Positions 15,780 to 26,500 of a DNA stretch of 37,180 nucleotides are shown here, piece after piece (position 1 is the first letter of the stretch; every line of letters starts with the position of its first letter). This stretch comes from Verrucomicrobiia bacterium (GTDB lineage: Bacteria > Verrucomicrobiota > Verrucomicrobiia > Limisphaerales > JADLHS01). Where the stretch lies: contig JAHCLO010000051.1 in NCBI GenBank assembly GCA_026125285.1, forward strand, positions 1-37,180. Direction: 5' to 3'. The notes beneath the pieces were generated by a model. It saw only the letters and a program-made list of their open reading frames with translations. It had not been told where the DNA came from and made no database searches. Made by a program: the position numbers and the translations under genes.

Positions 15780-18700
15780 CGTTCTTCCAGGTTCTCGGCT
15801 TGCATCAGCCTAACCGGCCCAAGCAAGCCCGAGGGCAACAACGGGTCGCCCGCCTTGTAGGGACGATAGGTCGTCTGGCTGAACGGTTGGCCGGGGGAAG
15901 CAGCATCGCCAATCATCCGGTTCGGCCAAAGATTCGCGACCTCGATTTCCAATTCGTTGCCCTTGGGTTTCACTGCGCGGCTGATGTCCACGCGCCAAGG
16001 CGCAGTCCACGTCACGCCGCAATCCGTGCCGTTCACGCGCACACGGGCCATGACCTGCACGCCGCCGAGGTCCAGGTGAATCCGCGATTCCGGGCCAACC
16101 GCTTTGCCGTCCGGCAGATCAAAGCGGGTCCGATAGGTGGCGATGCCTGAATAGTACTTGATGCCGGACTCGGGACGTTGCGTCCAGTCCTCCAGTTTCT
16201 CGAAGCGCACCTGCGCGGGGGCGCCCAGCGTTGGATCGAAGGACACATCCCACTGGCCTTGGAGATTTTGAATTTCGGTGAACTCCGCGAAGTTCTGCCC
16301 GGCGCGGTTGGACGCTGAACCCACAGCGGCAGCCTTCTTGGAGGGGAAAATCACGAAGCAACTTTCGTAAGGGTTGAAGCGCAGGGGAATCTCCGTCACG
16401 CCGCCCGTGCGGGTGAATTGCGGCAGCGGTTGGATTTCACCATTGTTCGGATGCCAAAGTTCCGGTGCGCCCGTGGCCACCCGGAAAGTGGCGGTGGTGC
16501 GGACGGCTTCGCCGGAACGGTTGGCCACAAAATAAATGTCGCGTTCTTTCGTGCGTCGGTGCGTGTAACGCAATGGCCCCGGGGAGGCAAAGTCCTCGCT
16601 CACGCCCATCTCGCGCAGAACAGTGGCTGTGAGGTCGTAATGCGGATACAGCGGCGGCGCAAGGGAACTCGGTTTGAGCTGCCACGGAGACATGGCCGCT
16701 TCACCCAACACCCGGGCGAACTTACCGGAGGCAAGATTCGTGGAGTCCGATGACATCCATTGGCCGTCGGTGGTGATTATTTGCTCCGAACGATCGGTGA
16801 ACCGCACCCGCAGCGCGCCGATCAGCCCCGCTGGGTTGGGTTCGTCTCCGCCGTTTTCCGCGACCACAGTCAGCACATTTGTGCCGCGCTGCATGGTCTT
16901 CGTCACGTCGGCGGCGAAATTCACGTTGAAGTTGTCACCTTCCAGCACAGGGGTCCCGTTGAGCGTGGCGCTGAAACGGTTGTCGGCCGTCATTTCCAGT
17001 CGCGCCGAAGCAATTCGTTTGCTCGCGGGCACGTAAATCTCCCGGCGGAAAGACACTGCACCCACCGGCGCGGACCGGGCGGGTTCGCCCTGCGGGAACC
17101 AAATCCACTGCGCCTGCATGATGAGTGAGGGTTCGGAGGTCAGGCGATCATACACTGGCATGCCCCAGATGATCCGGCCTTTGCCATGCCGGCGACTGGC
17201 CAGATCGGCTGGCGGTTGCAGACCGCCCCAGACCGCCTCCGCCCGCCGGGCCACTTCACCATCGCAGGCCGGATAGTTCACCAGGCTCGGTGACTTGCGC
17301 GGTGGATTGCCCACGACCGGCGCGCCGGCTTTGACGAGCGAGTCAAGTTTGCGGATCAACTCGGGGGTCATCGTCTCAACGTTCGGAAGCACGAGCAGTG
17401 AATACTCGGCGCCGCTGGGGAAGACAATTTTCCCTCCGCGCACCCTGGCCAGCTTCAGGAGGGTTTCCGCCGAGCAACCATCAAAGTTATAGCCGCGCCG
17501 GTCGGGCATCTGAGTGCTGCCCGCAAACGCCGAGGGCGGCGGTTGGAAAACATTCGGCGCGCCTTCCGGCAACAGATACAACACATCGGCAATCGTGCGC
17601 CCCTGCTGCAACAAGTGTTGGCAGCGGGTGATGTAACGATGATACGCCGCCACCATTGGCCACCACGTCTGGCTCCGATCCCAATGCACGCCATACGGCC
17701 CCATCACCATGCCCGGCCGCCCTTCGTCGGGCTTGTGGGCGAACGTGTGATAGGTGAAGCGGTTGATGCCGGTGGCAAAGGCCCAGTCCCCTTGGTTTTT
17801 CAAATAGCCGGGATGGAAACGCCACGCCTCCCGGTGATCCGCCGTGAAGGCTTCCGCCGCCACCACCGGACGGCCCAGCACATGGGCGATGGAGGACGCC
17901 GTGTGACAACTGTACGTGGTGTCGAAGCCGAGACTCCAGAACTCGCACATCGGCACATCCGCCACTGCGCCAAGGTCAAAGTCGCAAGTGGGATTCATGT
18001 CGTAGGGCTCGATGGAAAGGGTGAACCCATGCTTGCGGCCGATCCGCTTGAGGTGTTCGGCGTGGTTCTGGATCACCAACTCCTGGCCGGTCAGGCGGAG
18101 GTCCCACAGGAATCGCTCCGATTGCTCGCGGCTGCCGACCACGTAGCCGAGATATGCGGGATAGAAGGGTTGCGGATCATACCCGCGCCGCTTGCGGAAC
18201 TCCTCGCGTAAGCGAGGGGTCCAGTTCTGCGCGCCCATCTCCCAACTGTCTATGTGCAGCATCGTCCAGCCCCGGCCTTTCTTGCGCGGCCCCACTTTCT
18301 CCAACAGTTTCCCGGCGTATTCGGCGAAGTGCGCTTCCAGCGCGGCCACGTCAAACTTGTCGCACTCGAAGCCAATGCCCGGATTTGGTGCCGGCCGCGT
18401 GGACGCACCGCTGTTACGGCTGACAAACCGAAGCACGGTCCACTTGCCTTCTGGAACCTGCCAGTCCAGCGTGCCGTCGGATTTCAGGCGTTGCGTCAGG
18501 TCAATCACCCGGTCCAACGGAATCGTCGAGCCGCGAGGGTCGGCGGGAAATTCGGCGGGCGCTTCGAGCCGGGCTTTGACATTCGGTTGCGAAGAGAACG
18601 GCGCGCGGTAAACCAGGGCCTTCTCGTCAATGTCGGGAAGGGTTGCGGGCGTTGCTGGAGTCGGAAACGCCAGCACCGCCACATCCCGGTGGAAGCTCTC

Positions 18701-19216
18701 CCATTGGGCGCGCATTGACCTGGGCACGTCGCCAAAGAACGGTCGCCGCGGCGGGGCCACGGGCAGCGTGTGGGTGAACGGCCCTGGGCCTTGCACTTCA
18801 ACCGGACTTGCCACGAGATGCTGCATGGATTGTTCGGGTTTGACCCACGGCCCACCACTGCCTGCCCAACCCGGCCCCGAACCAAGGATGATTTCGATCC
18901 CCAATCGCTCCGCCTCGCGCACCGCATGAACAAACAACTCCTGCCATTCCTCACTGAGAAAATCCACCCGGCCGCGGGGCACGCCGACGTTGACTTCGAG
19001 AAACACGACATGCCCCATGCCGGCGACCTTCATGGATTCGAGGTCGCGCGTCATCCCCTCGCGCGAAAGGTTCCCGTCCATGAAATACCAGTAAGCGCCG
19101 GGCCGCGCGGCATCCGGCGGTTCGCGGAACGATTGCGCGAGGTCGTCCTTGGCGGTAATCGGCCCAAGCCAGCAAAGCTGTAAGCACACTGTCAGGAAGC
19201 GATGAAACCGTTTCAT
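15776..19216 (-). CDS. Large secreted GH106-like glycoside hydrolase (alpha-L-rhamnosidase type)
   Basis: 1146 residues. A short signal peptide (MKRFHRFLTVCLQLCWLGPI, cleavage near TAKDD) directs export. The mature protein opens with the GH106 pattern: PPDAARPGAYWYFMDGNLSR followed by LESMKVAGMGHVVFLEVNVG, the start of the catalytic barrel. The middle (AEAFTADHREAWRFHPGYLK, then a glycosidase-like glutamine-amidotransferase-like region) and the C-terminal beta-sandwich (WDVSFDP, YYSGIATYRTRFDLPDG, LGPVRLMQ) also fit. GH106 enzymes remove L-rhamnose from plant polysaccharides such as rhamnogalacturonans. The length is typical. No transporter or sugar regulator lies next to it. The family call is firm to moderate; the substrate is inferred. 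Confidence 0.8.
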   Translation of the reverse strand: MKRFHRFLTVCLQLCWLGPITAKDDLAQSFREPPDAARPGAYWYFMDGNLSREGMTRDLESMKVAGMGHVVFLEVNVGVPRGRVDFLSEEWQELFVHAVREAERLGIEIILGSGPGWAGSGGPWVKPEQSMQHLVASPVEVQGPGPFTHTLPVAPPRRPFFGDVPRSMRAQWESFHRDVAVLAFPTPATPATLPDIDEKALVYRAPFSSQPNVKARLEAPAEFPADPRGSTIPLDRVIDLTQRLKSDGTLDWQVPEGKWTVLRFVSRNSGASTRPAPNPGIGFECDKFDVAALEAHFAEYAGKLLEKVGPRKKGRGWTMLHIDSWEMGAQNWTPRLREEFRKRRGYDPQPFYPAYLGYVVGSREQSERFLWDLRLTGQELVIQNHAEHLKRIGRKHGFTLSIEPYDMNPTCDFDLGAVADVPMCEFWSLGFDTTYSCHTASSIAHVLGRPVVAAEAFTADHREAWRFHPGYLKNQGDWAFATGINRFTYHTFAHKPDEGRPGMVMGPYGVHWDRSQTWWPMVAAYHRYITRCQHLLQQGRTIADVLYLLPEGAPNVFQPPPSAFAGSTQMPDRRGYNFDGCSAETLLKLARVRGGKIVFPSGAEYSLLVLPNVETMTPELIRKLDSLVKAGAPVVGNPPRKSPSLVNYPACDGEVARRAEAVWGGLQPPADLASRRHGKGRIIWGMPVYDRLTSEPSLIMQAQWIWFPQGEPARSAPVGAVSFRREIYVPASKRIASARLEMTADNRFSATLNGTPVLEGDNFNVNFAADVTKTMQRGTNVLTVVAENGGDEPNPAGLIGALRVRFTDRSEQIITTDGQWMSSDSTNLASGKFARVLGEAAMSPWQLKPSSLAPPLYPHYDLTATVLREMGVSEDFASPGPLRYTHRRTKERDIYFVANRSGEAVRTTATFRVATGAPELWHPNNGEIQPLPQFTRTGGVTEIPLRFNPYESCFVIFPSKKAAAVGSASNRAGQNFAEFTEIQNLQGQWDVSFDPTLGAPAQVRFEKLEDWTQRPESGIKYYSGIATYRTRFDLPDGKAVGPESRIHLDLGGVQVMARVRVNGTDCGVTWTAPWRVDISRAVKPKGNELEIEVANLWPNRMIGDAASPGQPFSQTTYRPYKAGDPLLPSGLLGPVRLMQAENLEER

Positions 19217-19694
19217 TTGTGGGATTGTAGAGGGTCGGTCATCGCTTGTCAGCCGTCACGCGCGGTCTGTCACGCGCGGTCGTGCCGGCGGAGGCAGTCA
19301 CGTGGAGACTTTTAGCCCACACACCATCCACAGGCAGCCGGTGCCAGTTGGGCGTGAGCGTCGGTTCCGTGCGGACAACGGCCAAATCTGGCTGACGTCA
19401 TGGCTTCGGTCGAGCGGGCCTTGGCCGGATTTCAGTGTCAAAACGCCAGGATGCAAAGAGTCAGAACCGCTGATGAGCACTGATGAGTGCCCCTTTCCGC
19501 CAACCCAGGACAGCGCATCCCGGCGGTTTCCAGTGACGTCATTGCCCACGATCCAGACGCAGCACGCAGATGGACTTCAACGACAGGACGACAAGACGCC
19601 AAGGGTCTGGACTGCTGATGAACGCTGATTGAATCCGGTTCGCACTGAAAAACGCTGGTGCGCACTCAGTAAGTGGGAAAACGTCCGACCGACT
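19217..19694. other. Intergenic stretch with repeat fragments, no gene
   Basis: No frame here looks protein-coding on either strand. A 13-base direct repeat (GTCACGCGCGGTC) occurs at 19255 and 19269. Motifs GCTGATGAGCACTGATGAG (about 19468) and CTGCTGATGAACGCTGATTG (about 19612) look like decayed copies of a dispersed repeat. ACGCAGATGGAC at about 19563-19574 matches part of the arm of the repeat at 35617. The stretch lies between the 3' end of the PIN gene and the 5' end of the rhamnosidase-like gene, so it should contain the latter's promoter, which I could not place. Confidence 0.5.
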
Positions 19695-20141
19695 TCATGC
19701 ACTCAACAACGGCGCAAGCTCGGTACTCCCTCCTATCACAGGACGCGTGTAACTCTGCTTCAGGTTCAGCAATGCCCCATCGTCCGAAACCAAGTAATGT
19801 GCCTGGCCATCGAGGGCGCACAGCAGAAACACTTCATCGTCGGGATCGGATGGTTTAGCCGGTGCGGCGGAGGTCACGATAACCACACGTTCAAACGCCC
19901 CGATGAGATAGGTAATCAGCTTTTGGGCACGCTCCGGAGGGTGATTCAGATCAATGAGCTTCTCCAAATACTCGCCGATGATCTTGCCGCAATACAGTCC
20001 GGTGTGAGACTCCGCCACGTGTATAAGAACACGGCGACAAGTGTTGTTGTCAAATGATGGCCGTCCGTGTTCCAACCAGCCAGTGCCCGCCGCTACAATC
20101 TGGTTGGTATCAAGCACGACGCGGTAAATGTGGTTCGGCAT
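19695..20141 (-). CDS. PIN-domain protein (COG1569-like), third gene of the mod-res operon
   Basis: 148 residues beginning MPNHIYRVVLDTNQIVAAGT, with Asp in the first strand as the first metal ligand. KPSDPDDEVFLLCALDGQAH supplies the central acidic residues, and HYLVSDDGALLNLKQSY the last. This arrangement fits the COG1569 group of PIN proteins, usually listed as putative toxins with RNase folds. The ATG lies one base after the TGA of the restriction subunit gene, so the two are surely co-translated. No antitoxin-like gene is adjacent. The protein may act with the restriction enzyme rather than as a classic toxin; that is inference. Confidence 0.75.
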   Translation of the reverse strand: MPNHIYRVVLDTNQIVAAGTGWLEHGRPSFDNNTCRRVLIHVAESHTGLYCGKIIGEYLEKLIDLNHPPERAQKLITYLIGAFERVVIVTSAAPAKPSDPDDEVFLLCALDGQAHYLVSDDGALLNLKQSYTRPVIGGSTELAPLLSA

Positions 20142-20142
20142 A

Positions 20143-23100
20143 TCAGCGACCTCCAGCTTCGTTGAGCAATTCCCGCAAGGCCCTCGCAAAGTCAGCCTGC
20201 TTCCAGCCGAGCGCGCGGAGACGTTCGACTTCAGCCTCAGCCTTGGATTGGAGTTGGTCCGCTACGGCCCGCAAGCGTTGTTGCCGTGCAATCCGCAGCT
20301 CAACGAGCCGCGTCGGCAATTCTTGCGGATTCCAGCACGCCAGAAAATCCCACTCTCCCAGCCTGCCCCAATGATTCACGGCCGAAACCCACCGTCGCGC
20401 TGCCTGGTGCTTCGCATCCGTGTCCTCGTGCGGCTTGCCTTTGATCTCCAGGATCAGCGTCACCCCATTCTTCAATCGCACCAGAAAATCCGGCTCGTAA
20501 ACGTGCGGATTGCCGTAAAGTTCGTAGGGGATGTTGAATTCCAGCCGGTCATTTCGCGCATAGCAATAAACGCCATCCTCCTTCGCCAGCTTCTCAAGCT
20601 GGAACATGGCCGCTTGTTCCCAGGACTTGGTATCGCACGCCACAAAGTTCAGGTGACTTGCGCCTGTCACTTGCACCGGCTTGACGGTTTTGAAGCGCAC
20701 ACTCGCGGTGCTCCCGATTGGCTTGTAACGATTCAAACGCGGCAACAACGGCGCTTCGCCCTTCGTGTCATCAGGCGAGATCCCCGCAATGAGCAACCCG
20801 ATGATGCGTTGGGCGTAAGTCTGCAATCCGACTTCGCAGGGATGCAGACCGTTGAACTCAACTCGTTCTCGGAGGTAATCCTGCACAATGCGCAGCACCT
20901 GCGGAAACAGCGCGCTGCGACTCTCGCGGCGCAAGCGCTCCTTGCCCGGATGCGCCGCTTCGGTGAGCGTTCGCACAATCTCGCGCGCGATCTCAAATTG
21001 GATGGTCTGCGGATGCACCGACTCGTAATAGGTCTGGCGGTTGACCAACTCAAAACCAAACCCGCCGTGCGCACTGGGATGGCCGATTTGATAGCTGACC
21101 TGTGGCCTGACGAACGCATCCGTTGGCATCGTCCATGGATCGAGCTTGGTCCGCTCCACTTTGCGAACGTCGCACGTTACCAGATTGCGCTTCAGCGAGA
21201 CGACATAGCCTTCGACAATCGGGAAACGAATCTCGAAGTGCTTCCGTTCCGGCAAGGCCATGACCTCGTGCTTGGGCCGGTCTTCCGGCGGCGGCCCACC
21301 GCCCGGCTCGCGGCCTTTGAACGGAATCAGCGAGAACGGCACGCCAAAGATGTCCACATATTCCGCCGTGAGCAGTCCCGTGTTCGGGTCGGGGGTATAA
21401 TCCATCCGGCGCAGACCGCGCCCGACGACTTGCTCGCAAAGCAACTGACTGTGAAACGCGCGCAGGCCAAGAATGTGCGTTACGTTGTTGGCGTCCCAGC
21501 CCTCGCTCAGCATGTTCACACTGACGACACACCGAATGCGTTCACCCGGTTCACCGGGCCGGCCAACGGAGGAGACAATCTTCCGCAGTTCTTCCGCCGC
21601 TTCCTTTCGCGTGGCTTTCGGGTCTTCGCTTTCTGCCGCCGCCAGCAATTCCGAATCAATCCGCAACGTCACTTCCGCTCCCTTGCGATTCCACAACTCA
21701 TCAAACCCCGCCAGACCGCTGCCATATCGTTTCTGCGCCTTCGCTTTCTTCTTCCGCTTCGGCGTATCGTCATCCTCTTCCTCATCGTCGGTCGGATCGG
21801 CCTCAATGGTTTCCTCACCGGAAATCATCCGGTGGAAATGCTCCGCGATATCCGTGTTGTCACAGACGATGATCATCACCGGCGGCGTGCGATCCTGCCC
21901 CGGCGTCGCCGCCAGCAACTGGTCAAACCGTTCTTTCCATTCGCCCGCCAGCGTGAGCAAGGCATCTTCGGCTTTGCGATAGACGACTTCCGGCTTCGGT
22001 TTGCCGCCGTTCAACTTCTCGCCCGCCTTCAAGTTGCGGGTGATGTGTTCCCACAACTTGAAATACTTCGGGTCAGGCAGGCCCGTATTATCAATGGCCG
22101 GCAAGCGCGGTATCTTCGTGATGCCGCTTTCAATGGCGTCCACGAGCGAGAAGTCGCTGACAATCCAGGGGAACGGCGACCCCTCGGGATAACCGCTGCC
22201 GTGAATGTAAAACGGCGTCGCGGACAAATCCACGCACAAGGCGATGCCGCACGCGGCGTTTATCTTGTCCAGCCCACTCACCCAAACCGTGGCTTCTTCC
22301 AGTTCAGCTTTTTCTTCCTTGGTGAGCTTTACATCGGCGGCGAGCGGCGCGGGCCGATAGGCGTGATGTCCTTCGTCGTTCAACACCATCAGCGGTTCGG
22401 TATCCCACAAGTCGCCCAACCGGCCCTTCGCAAATGCATCGGGCGTTTCCGCGCCGAGTTTGCCGACGGCCACCCCGCCGACCTTGATCACTTCCGATTC
22501 CGGGCTGAACCAATGCCAATTCGTGACCAGCACCTTGCCTTTGGCCAGCTCCGGGCGCAGCGAGGATGGAACAATGTCGAACTTTTCATAATAGCTGTTG
22601 GGATCGCCGGGCCGCAGCACGGTCAGCCGTTCCTTGATCGTGAGATTGGGGCAAACCACCAACGCACGGCGCGGAAAGCGCGGGTCGCCCGGCTTCGTGC
22701 CGCGATTACAGAATGCCCATGAGATGAGCATCGCCATCACGACAGTCTTTCCGCTGCCTGTCGCCATCTTGCACGCGTAGCGGGCAATGGCTTTCCCCTC
22801 CAGTTCGTTCGGGATGTCCGCGAGTTTGGGATGTTGCGCGACCTTGGTAATCCATTCCTGCGGGCGGGGATTCTCGCCGCGACTCAGCAGGTTGAACTCG
22901 TCCAGCGCCAGCTTGGGCGTCCAACGCGGTTTCTTCCCGAGCGCCAGAATCTCGCGCAGATAGATGATCGTCTCGACGGCTTCAATCTGGCAGAAGAACA
23001 GACGTCGCGACCGGTCTTCCCGCCACCAATGACGCAACAGTTTCTTGGTTGTCTCGGAAGCGTTTTCCCAGCCGGACTCGCGCCATCGCTTCACGTCATC

Positions 23101-23331
23101 GCGCAAGGCGTTCACCAGCGGCAAATCGTCACGTTCTTCTTCCGCCAGCAGCGACATCTGCGCGCTGCCGGTGCGTTCGGTCTTGAACCAGTAGCTGGCC
23201 GGTCGGCGTCCCGGTGTTTTGGTTGGGATGCCCGTCTTGGTGTCGTAAAGCCAATGCTGGTCCGGCTCTTTGTAAGGCGAGCACAGGATCGGATTCTCGA
23301 CCGGCTGGATGGGAATCTGGATTTCAGGCAT
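20143..23331 (-). CDS. res: Type III-like restriction subunit: SF2 helicase with C-terminal nuclease
   Basis: 1062 residues. The helicase motifs are in order: MATGSGKT (Walker A, 189-196), NDEGHH (motif II, 318-323), DLSATPF (motif III, about 368-374), SVNMLSEGWDANNVTHILGL and EQVVGRGLRR (motifs V and VI). Near 942-964 a PD-(D/E)XK nuclease core follows: YEPDFLVRLKNG then LILEIKGK. An acidic/lysine-rich linker (DDEEEDDDTPKRKKKAKAQK) interrupts the helicase region. It is the ATP-driven cutting partner of the methyltransferase encoded upstream. Its 5' end is 249 bases from mod, a gap filled by a palindromic repeat, while its 3' end is one base from the PIN gene. I see no damage to the catalytic motifs. 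Confidence 0.9.
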   Translation of the reverse strand: MPEIQIPIQPVENPILCSPYKEPDQHWLYDTKTGIPTKTPGRRPASYWFKTERTGSAQMSLLAEEERDDLPLVNALRDDVKRWRESGWENASETTKKLLRHWWREDRSRRLFFCQIEAVETIIYLREILALGKKPRWTPKLALDEFNLLSRGENPRPQEWITKVAQHPKLADIPNELEGKAIARYACKMATGSGKTVVMAMLISWAFCNRGTKPGDPRFPRRALVVCPNLTIKERLTVLRPGDPNSYYEKFDIVPSSLRPELAKGKVLVTNWHWFSPESEVIKVGGVAVGKLGAETPDAFAKGRLGDLWDTEPLMVLNDEGHHAYRPAPLAADVKLTKEEKAELEEATVWVSGLDKINAACGIALCVDLSATPFYIHGSGYPEGSPFPWIVSDFSLVDAIESGITKIPRLPAIDNTGLPDPKYFKLWEHITRNLKAGEKLNGGKPKPEVVYRKAEDALLTLAGEWKERFDQLLAATPGQDRTPPVMIIVCDNTDIAEHFHRMISGEETIEADPTDDEEEDDDTPKRKKKAKAQKRYGSGLAGFDELWNRKGAEVTLRIDSELLAAAESEDPKATRKEAAEELRKIVSSVGRPGEPGERIRCVVSVNMLSEGWDANNVTHILGLRAFHSQLLCEQVVGRGLRRMDYTPDPNTGLLTAEYVDIFGVPFSLIPFKGREPGGGPPPEDRPKHEVMALPERKHFEIRFPIVEGYVVSLKRNLVTCDVRKVERTKLDPWTMPTDAFVRPQVSYQIGHPSAHGGFGFELVNRQTYYESVHPQTIQFEIAREIVRTLTEAAHPGKERLRRESRSALFPQVLRIVQDYLRERVEFNGLHPCEVGLQTYAQRIIGLLIAGISPDDTKGEAPLLPRLNRYKPIGSTASVRFKTVKPVQVTGASHLNFVACDTKSWEQAAMFQLEKLAKEDGVYCYARNDRLEFNIPYELYGNPHVYEPDFLVRLKNGVTLILEIKGKPHEDTDAKHQAARRWVSAVNHWGRLGEWDFLACWNPQELPTRLVELRIARQQRLRAVADQLQSKAEAEVERLRALGWKQADFARALRELLNEAGGR

Positions 23332-23370
23332 GGCAGTGAATTCCCGGAAAGTATGTTTGTAGAACGCTCG

Positions 23371-23564
23371 CCCTCACCCTGACCCTCTCCCCCGGGGAGA
23401 GGGGACAGCTTTCGCGCGTCGCCTTTTGCGTGGAAGGCTTCTGTGTTGCCGCCGTCGCTTCTGGATTCACGGCCAAGCCGACGAACAACCCACCGCATCC
23501 GAATACATCCGCGACGGCCGAGCGTTTCTCCCTCTCCTGGGGGAGAGGGCCGGGGTGAGGGCGG
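23371..23564. repeat. Bipartite REP-like repeat between mod and res
   Basis: Two GC-rich units in inverted orientation frame about 120 bases of unique sequence: CCCTCACCCTGACCCTCTCC at 23371 and its near-complement ending near 23560. The right unit (23525-23564) is identical over 40 bases to the complement of the unit at 25073-25112 inside mod. Each unit is itself a small hairpin. The arrangement resembles the paired REP units (BIMEs) of enterobacteria. As RNA the two arms could pair across the mod-res spacer. Confidence 0.75.
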
Positions 23565-23580
23565 TCGTCAAAACCAATTC

Positions 23581-26500
23581 TCATTTTCCACCCTCCAGCG
23601 TCAGCACTCGCAAGCCTTCGTTACCCCGCGGGTCAATGACCTTCACCGCCACGCGCCACGTCTCACCCTTGCGCAATCGCGCCGGGCGCGGAAATGGCAG
23701 GCTCTTCAATCCGCTCAACGCTTCAAACGCATCCTCGGCCACTGCGCCGACATCACCGAGCGCCTTGGCCAGCTTGTCCCACTTGCTCTTATCCGGGAAG
23801 AACGCCTGGCAGATGCAGAACGTCCGGCCGTCGTAATCCGTATCCAAGAACCACGCGGCGATGCGTTCCTTGTCCGTGGGGAACAGCGTGTTGCTCACCG
23901 GGTCATAGACATCCATGCCCTCGACCTCGACGACGAACTCGCCATCTTTCTGCGGCGTCGGGCCGTTCACGCGTGGTGCGCTGAACACGGTGAAAAGCTG
24001 GCTGCCCGGTTGCGTCTTGAGCAAATCACCCATCGCCACATCGGGACGAATCAGCGCCATGTGCAATCTTAACTTCGGATGGCTCTCGCTCTCGATGATG
24101 TCCTGTGCCGTGGCGTCAAAGCCAAAACCGGCGAACACCACGTCATCGTAACCTTTGCGGTTGGCGGAACGAATCACGTCCTCCACCTGCATCGAAGTCA
24201 GGTTGCCGACTTCCGGGCCGATGCTGACGGCGACGCGGCGTTCCTTCTTGTCCCCGTTCATCCATTCGCCGTCCGCGTGGATGAGCGATGCTCCGGTCAA
24301 CGGATCGAGCCGGCTGAACTTCATGTTCTTGTTGCCGGGGAAATCCACGCCACTGGCTTTGAGCAGACGGAGAATCTTGTCGAGATGCGCTTCGGCGTTG
24401 GCCACGGCCAGTTCCGCCGCGTCGCCGCCGGAGAAGGTTTCCAACTCGCCCGGTTCGCCCGCAATCGGCGAGTCAAAACCATCTTCCACCGCGATGACGC
24501 CTTCCATCGTGAACGGGCCGCTCACGCGCACGACGCCCTTGACGGTCTCCGGTTTGTCCACCAGCTCTTCCATCTCGGCGTTGGCGGCGATGCAAGCGTT
24601 CACTTCGTCCATCTTCGCGCGCCACGCCGCGCGATAGGCGGTGAGCGCGACCTGCAATGGCTTGGGCCAGTCCGGGTCGGTGTCGAAGGGGACTTCCCAT
24701 TCCTGCCATTTTGTTTTCGGGATCGCGGTGCGATAGCCCTCGGCCTGTTTGGCGGTAATGCCTTTGAGCGGTTTGCTGGCCGGCAAGGTGCGGATGAGCG
24801 TGGGATGCGTGTCCGGCAACAGCCAGCGGCGCGTGTCGGCTTCCGTGACGGCGTTTGCGCCTTGCTCGCGGTGTTTGCGAATCAATTTCTCCACGAGCTT
24901 TTCTTTCAACGGTGCGTCGACCTTGGCGACCTCGCGATTCAAGGCGGTGAGTTTCTCCGCCAGAATCGGCTCGTGTTTGGCGAAGATGGGATCGAGCGAC
25001 GTGTTCCGCGCGATGCTCTTGAGCGTGATGTGCGGGACGGTCTTGCAGGCGAAAGTGAGTTTGCTGTTTGGCCCGCCCTCACCCCGGCCCTCTCCCCCAG
25101 GAGAGGGAGAAAGATTCGCGCGTCGCTGGTCTGATAAATCTCCCGTTGCAAACCCAGCGTGTCCTGACGACGACCCGGATTCATTTGCCGGAAGCCTGGA
25201 TGCGATTCCCCCTCTCCCGGCGGGAGAGGGCCGGGGTGAGGGGGAGGCGTGACCGCTCAACCACGTCCCGTTCGGATTGCGGGCCACGTCTTCGGCGCTC
25301 AACTCGCGGAGCTGGTAATAATCGAACTTGGCGGTGAGGAGGCGATGCTTGGCCAGCGCCAGTGCCACGCGGCTGGAATCGCAGGTGATCCAGCGCCGCC
25401 CCCATTGCTCGGCCACGAACGCCGTCGTGCCGCTCCCGCACGTCGGGTCTAAAACCAAATCGCCGGGGTCGGTAGTCATCAGCAGGCAGCGAGCGATTAC
25501 CTGCGTGTCGGTTTGAACGACGTAGATTTTTGGATCGGCATTTGAGAACCCGGCACTTCCTGTGTCAGACCAAGTGTTGCCAAACGGGGCGTATCCAGAA
25601 TCTGAGAAATACCGAACATAGTTCAGTTGTGAAGCCAAGCCGATTAAACGCGCAGCACCAGCGAGCCGTTTGAGGCCATCCGGATTCTTCGTTTTCCAGT
25701 GGCGGTGACTGCCGCAGTCAAACTGTCGCCCGCGGAATTGGAAAATTCGTTCTGCTAGTTTTCCTGGGTCCTGCGATACCGCGAAGCTCAATTGAGCAAA
25801 ACCCCACCCATTTGGAACGTTGGTTAGGTCGGCCCGCTCATCAGCTGAAATTGCCTGTGCCGCAGTCGCATCGTCACTCACCAAGTATTTGTAACTTTTC
25901 AGTTCAGACAGGTCTTTCTCAGCAAGCACGCGTCTGAACTTCACCTGCTGTTTATCTTTTGCATACCAGAGCAAATAGTCATTTTCTTCTGCGAGGAGGT
26001 TTGTCGCGCGACTTGCAGTTTTTCTGAACGAGATGATGGAGCAACAATTCGTGACGCCAAACACCTCATCCATCACGCACCGCACCCGATGCAAATTTTC
26101 ATCGCTGATTTGCACGAAGATGCTGCCGGAGTCGGCGAGGAGTTCGCGGGCCATCGCCAGCCGGTCGCGCAGGTAGGCGAGATAGGAATGGATGCCGAGC
26201 GTCCAGGTGTCGCGGTAGGCTTTGACCATCTCCGGCTCACGGGTGAGGTCCTGCTCGCGGTCCTTCACGTCGCGCTGGCCGAGTTGCGGCTGGAAGTTGG
26301 AGGCGAATTTGATGCCGTAGGGCGGGTCCAGGTAAATCATCTGCACGCGGCCCGCGAGGTCTTCGCGCCGGGCGAGGCTGGCCATCACTTGCAGCGAGTC
26401 GCCCAGAATCATGCGGTTGGCCCAGTCCACGTCGTGCTGATAGAACTGCACGGCCTGGGCGTATTCGTGCTGCGGATCGGCAAAGAGGTCGCGCTCGACA

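Noticed and set aside
19302..19628. 108-residue open frame between the rhamnosidase-like and PIN genes
   Set aside because: No family features, low-complexity repeat remnants, and a competing open frame on the other strand.
20128..22722. 864-residue open frame on the plus strand
   Set aside because: Antisense shadow of the restriction subunit gene, which has the full set of helicase motifs; arginine- and histidine-rich composition.
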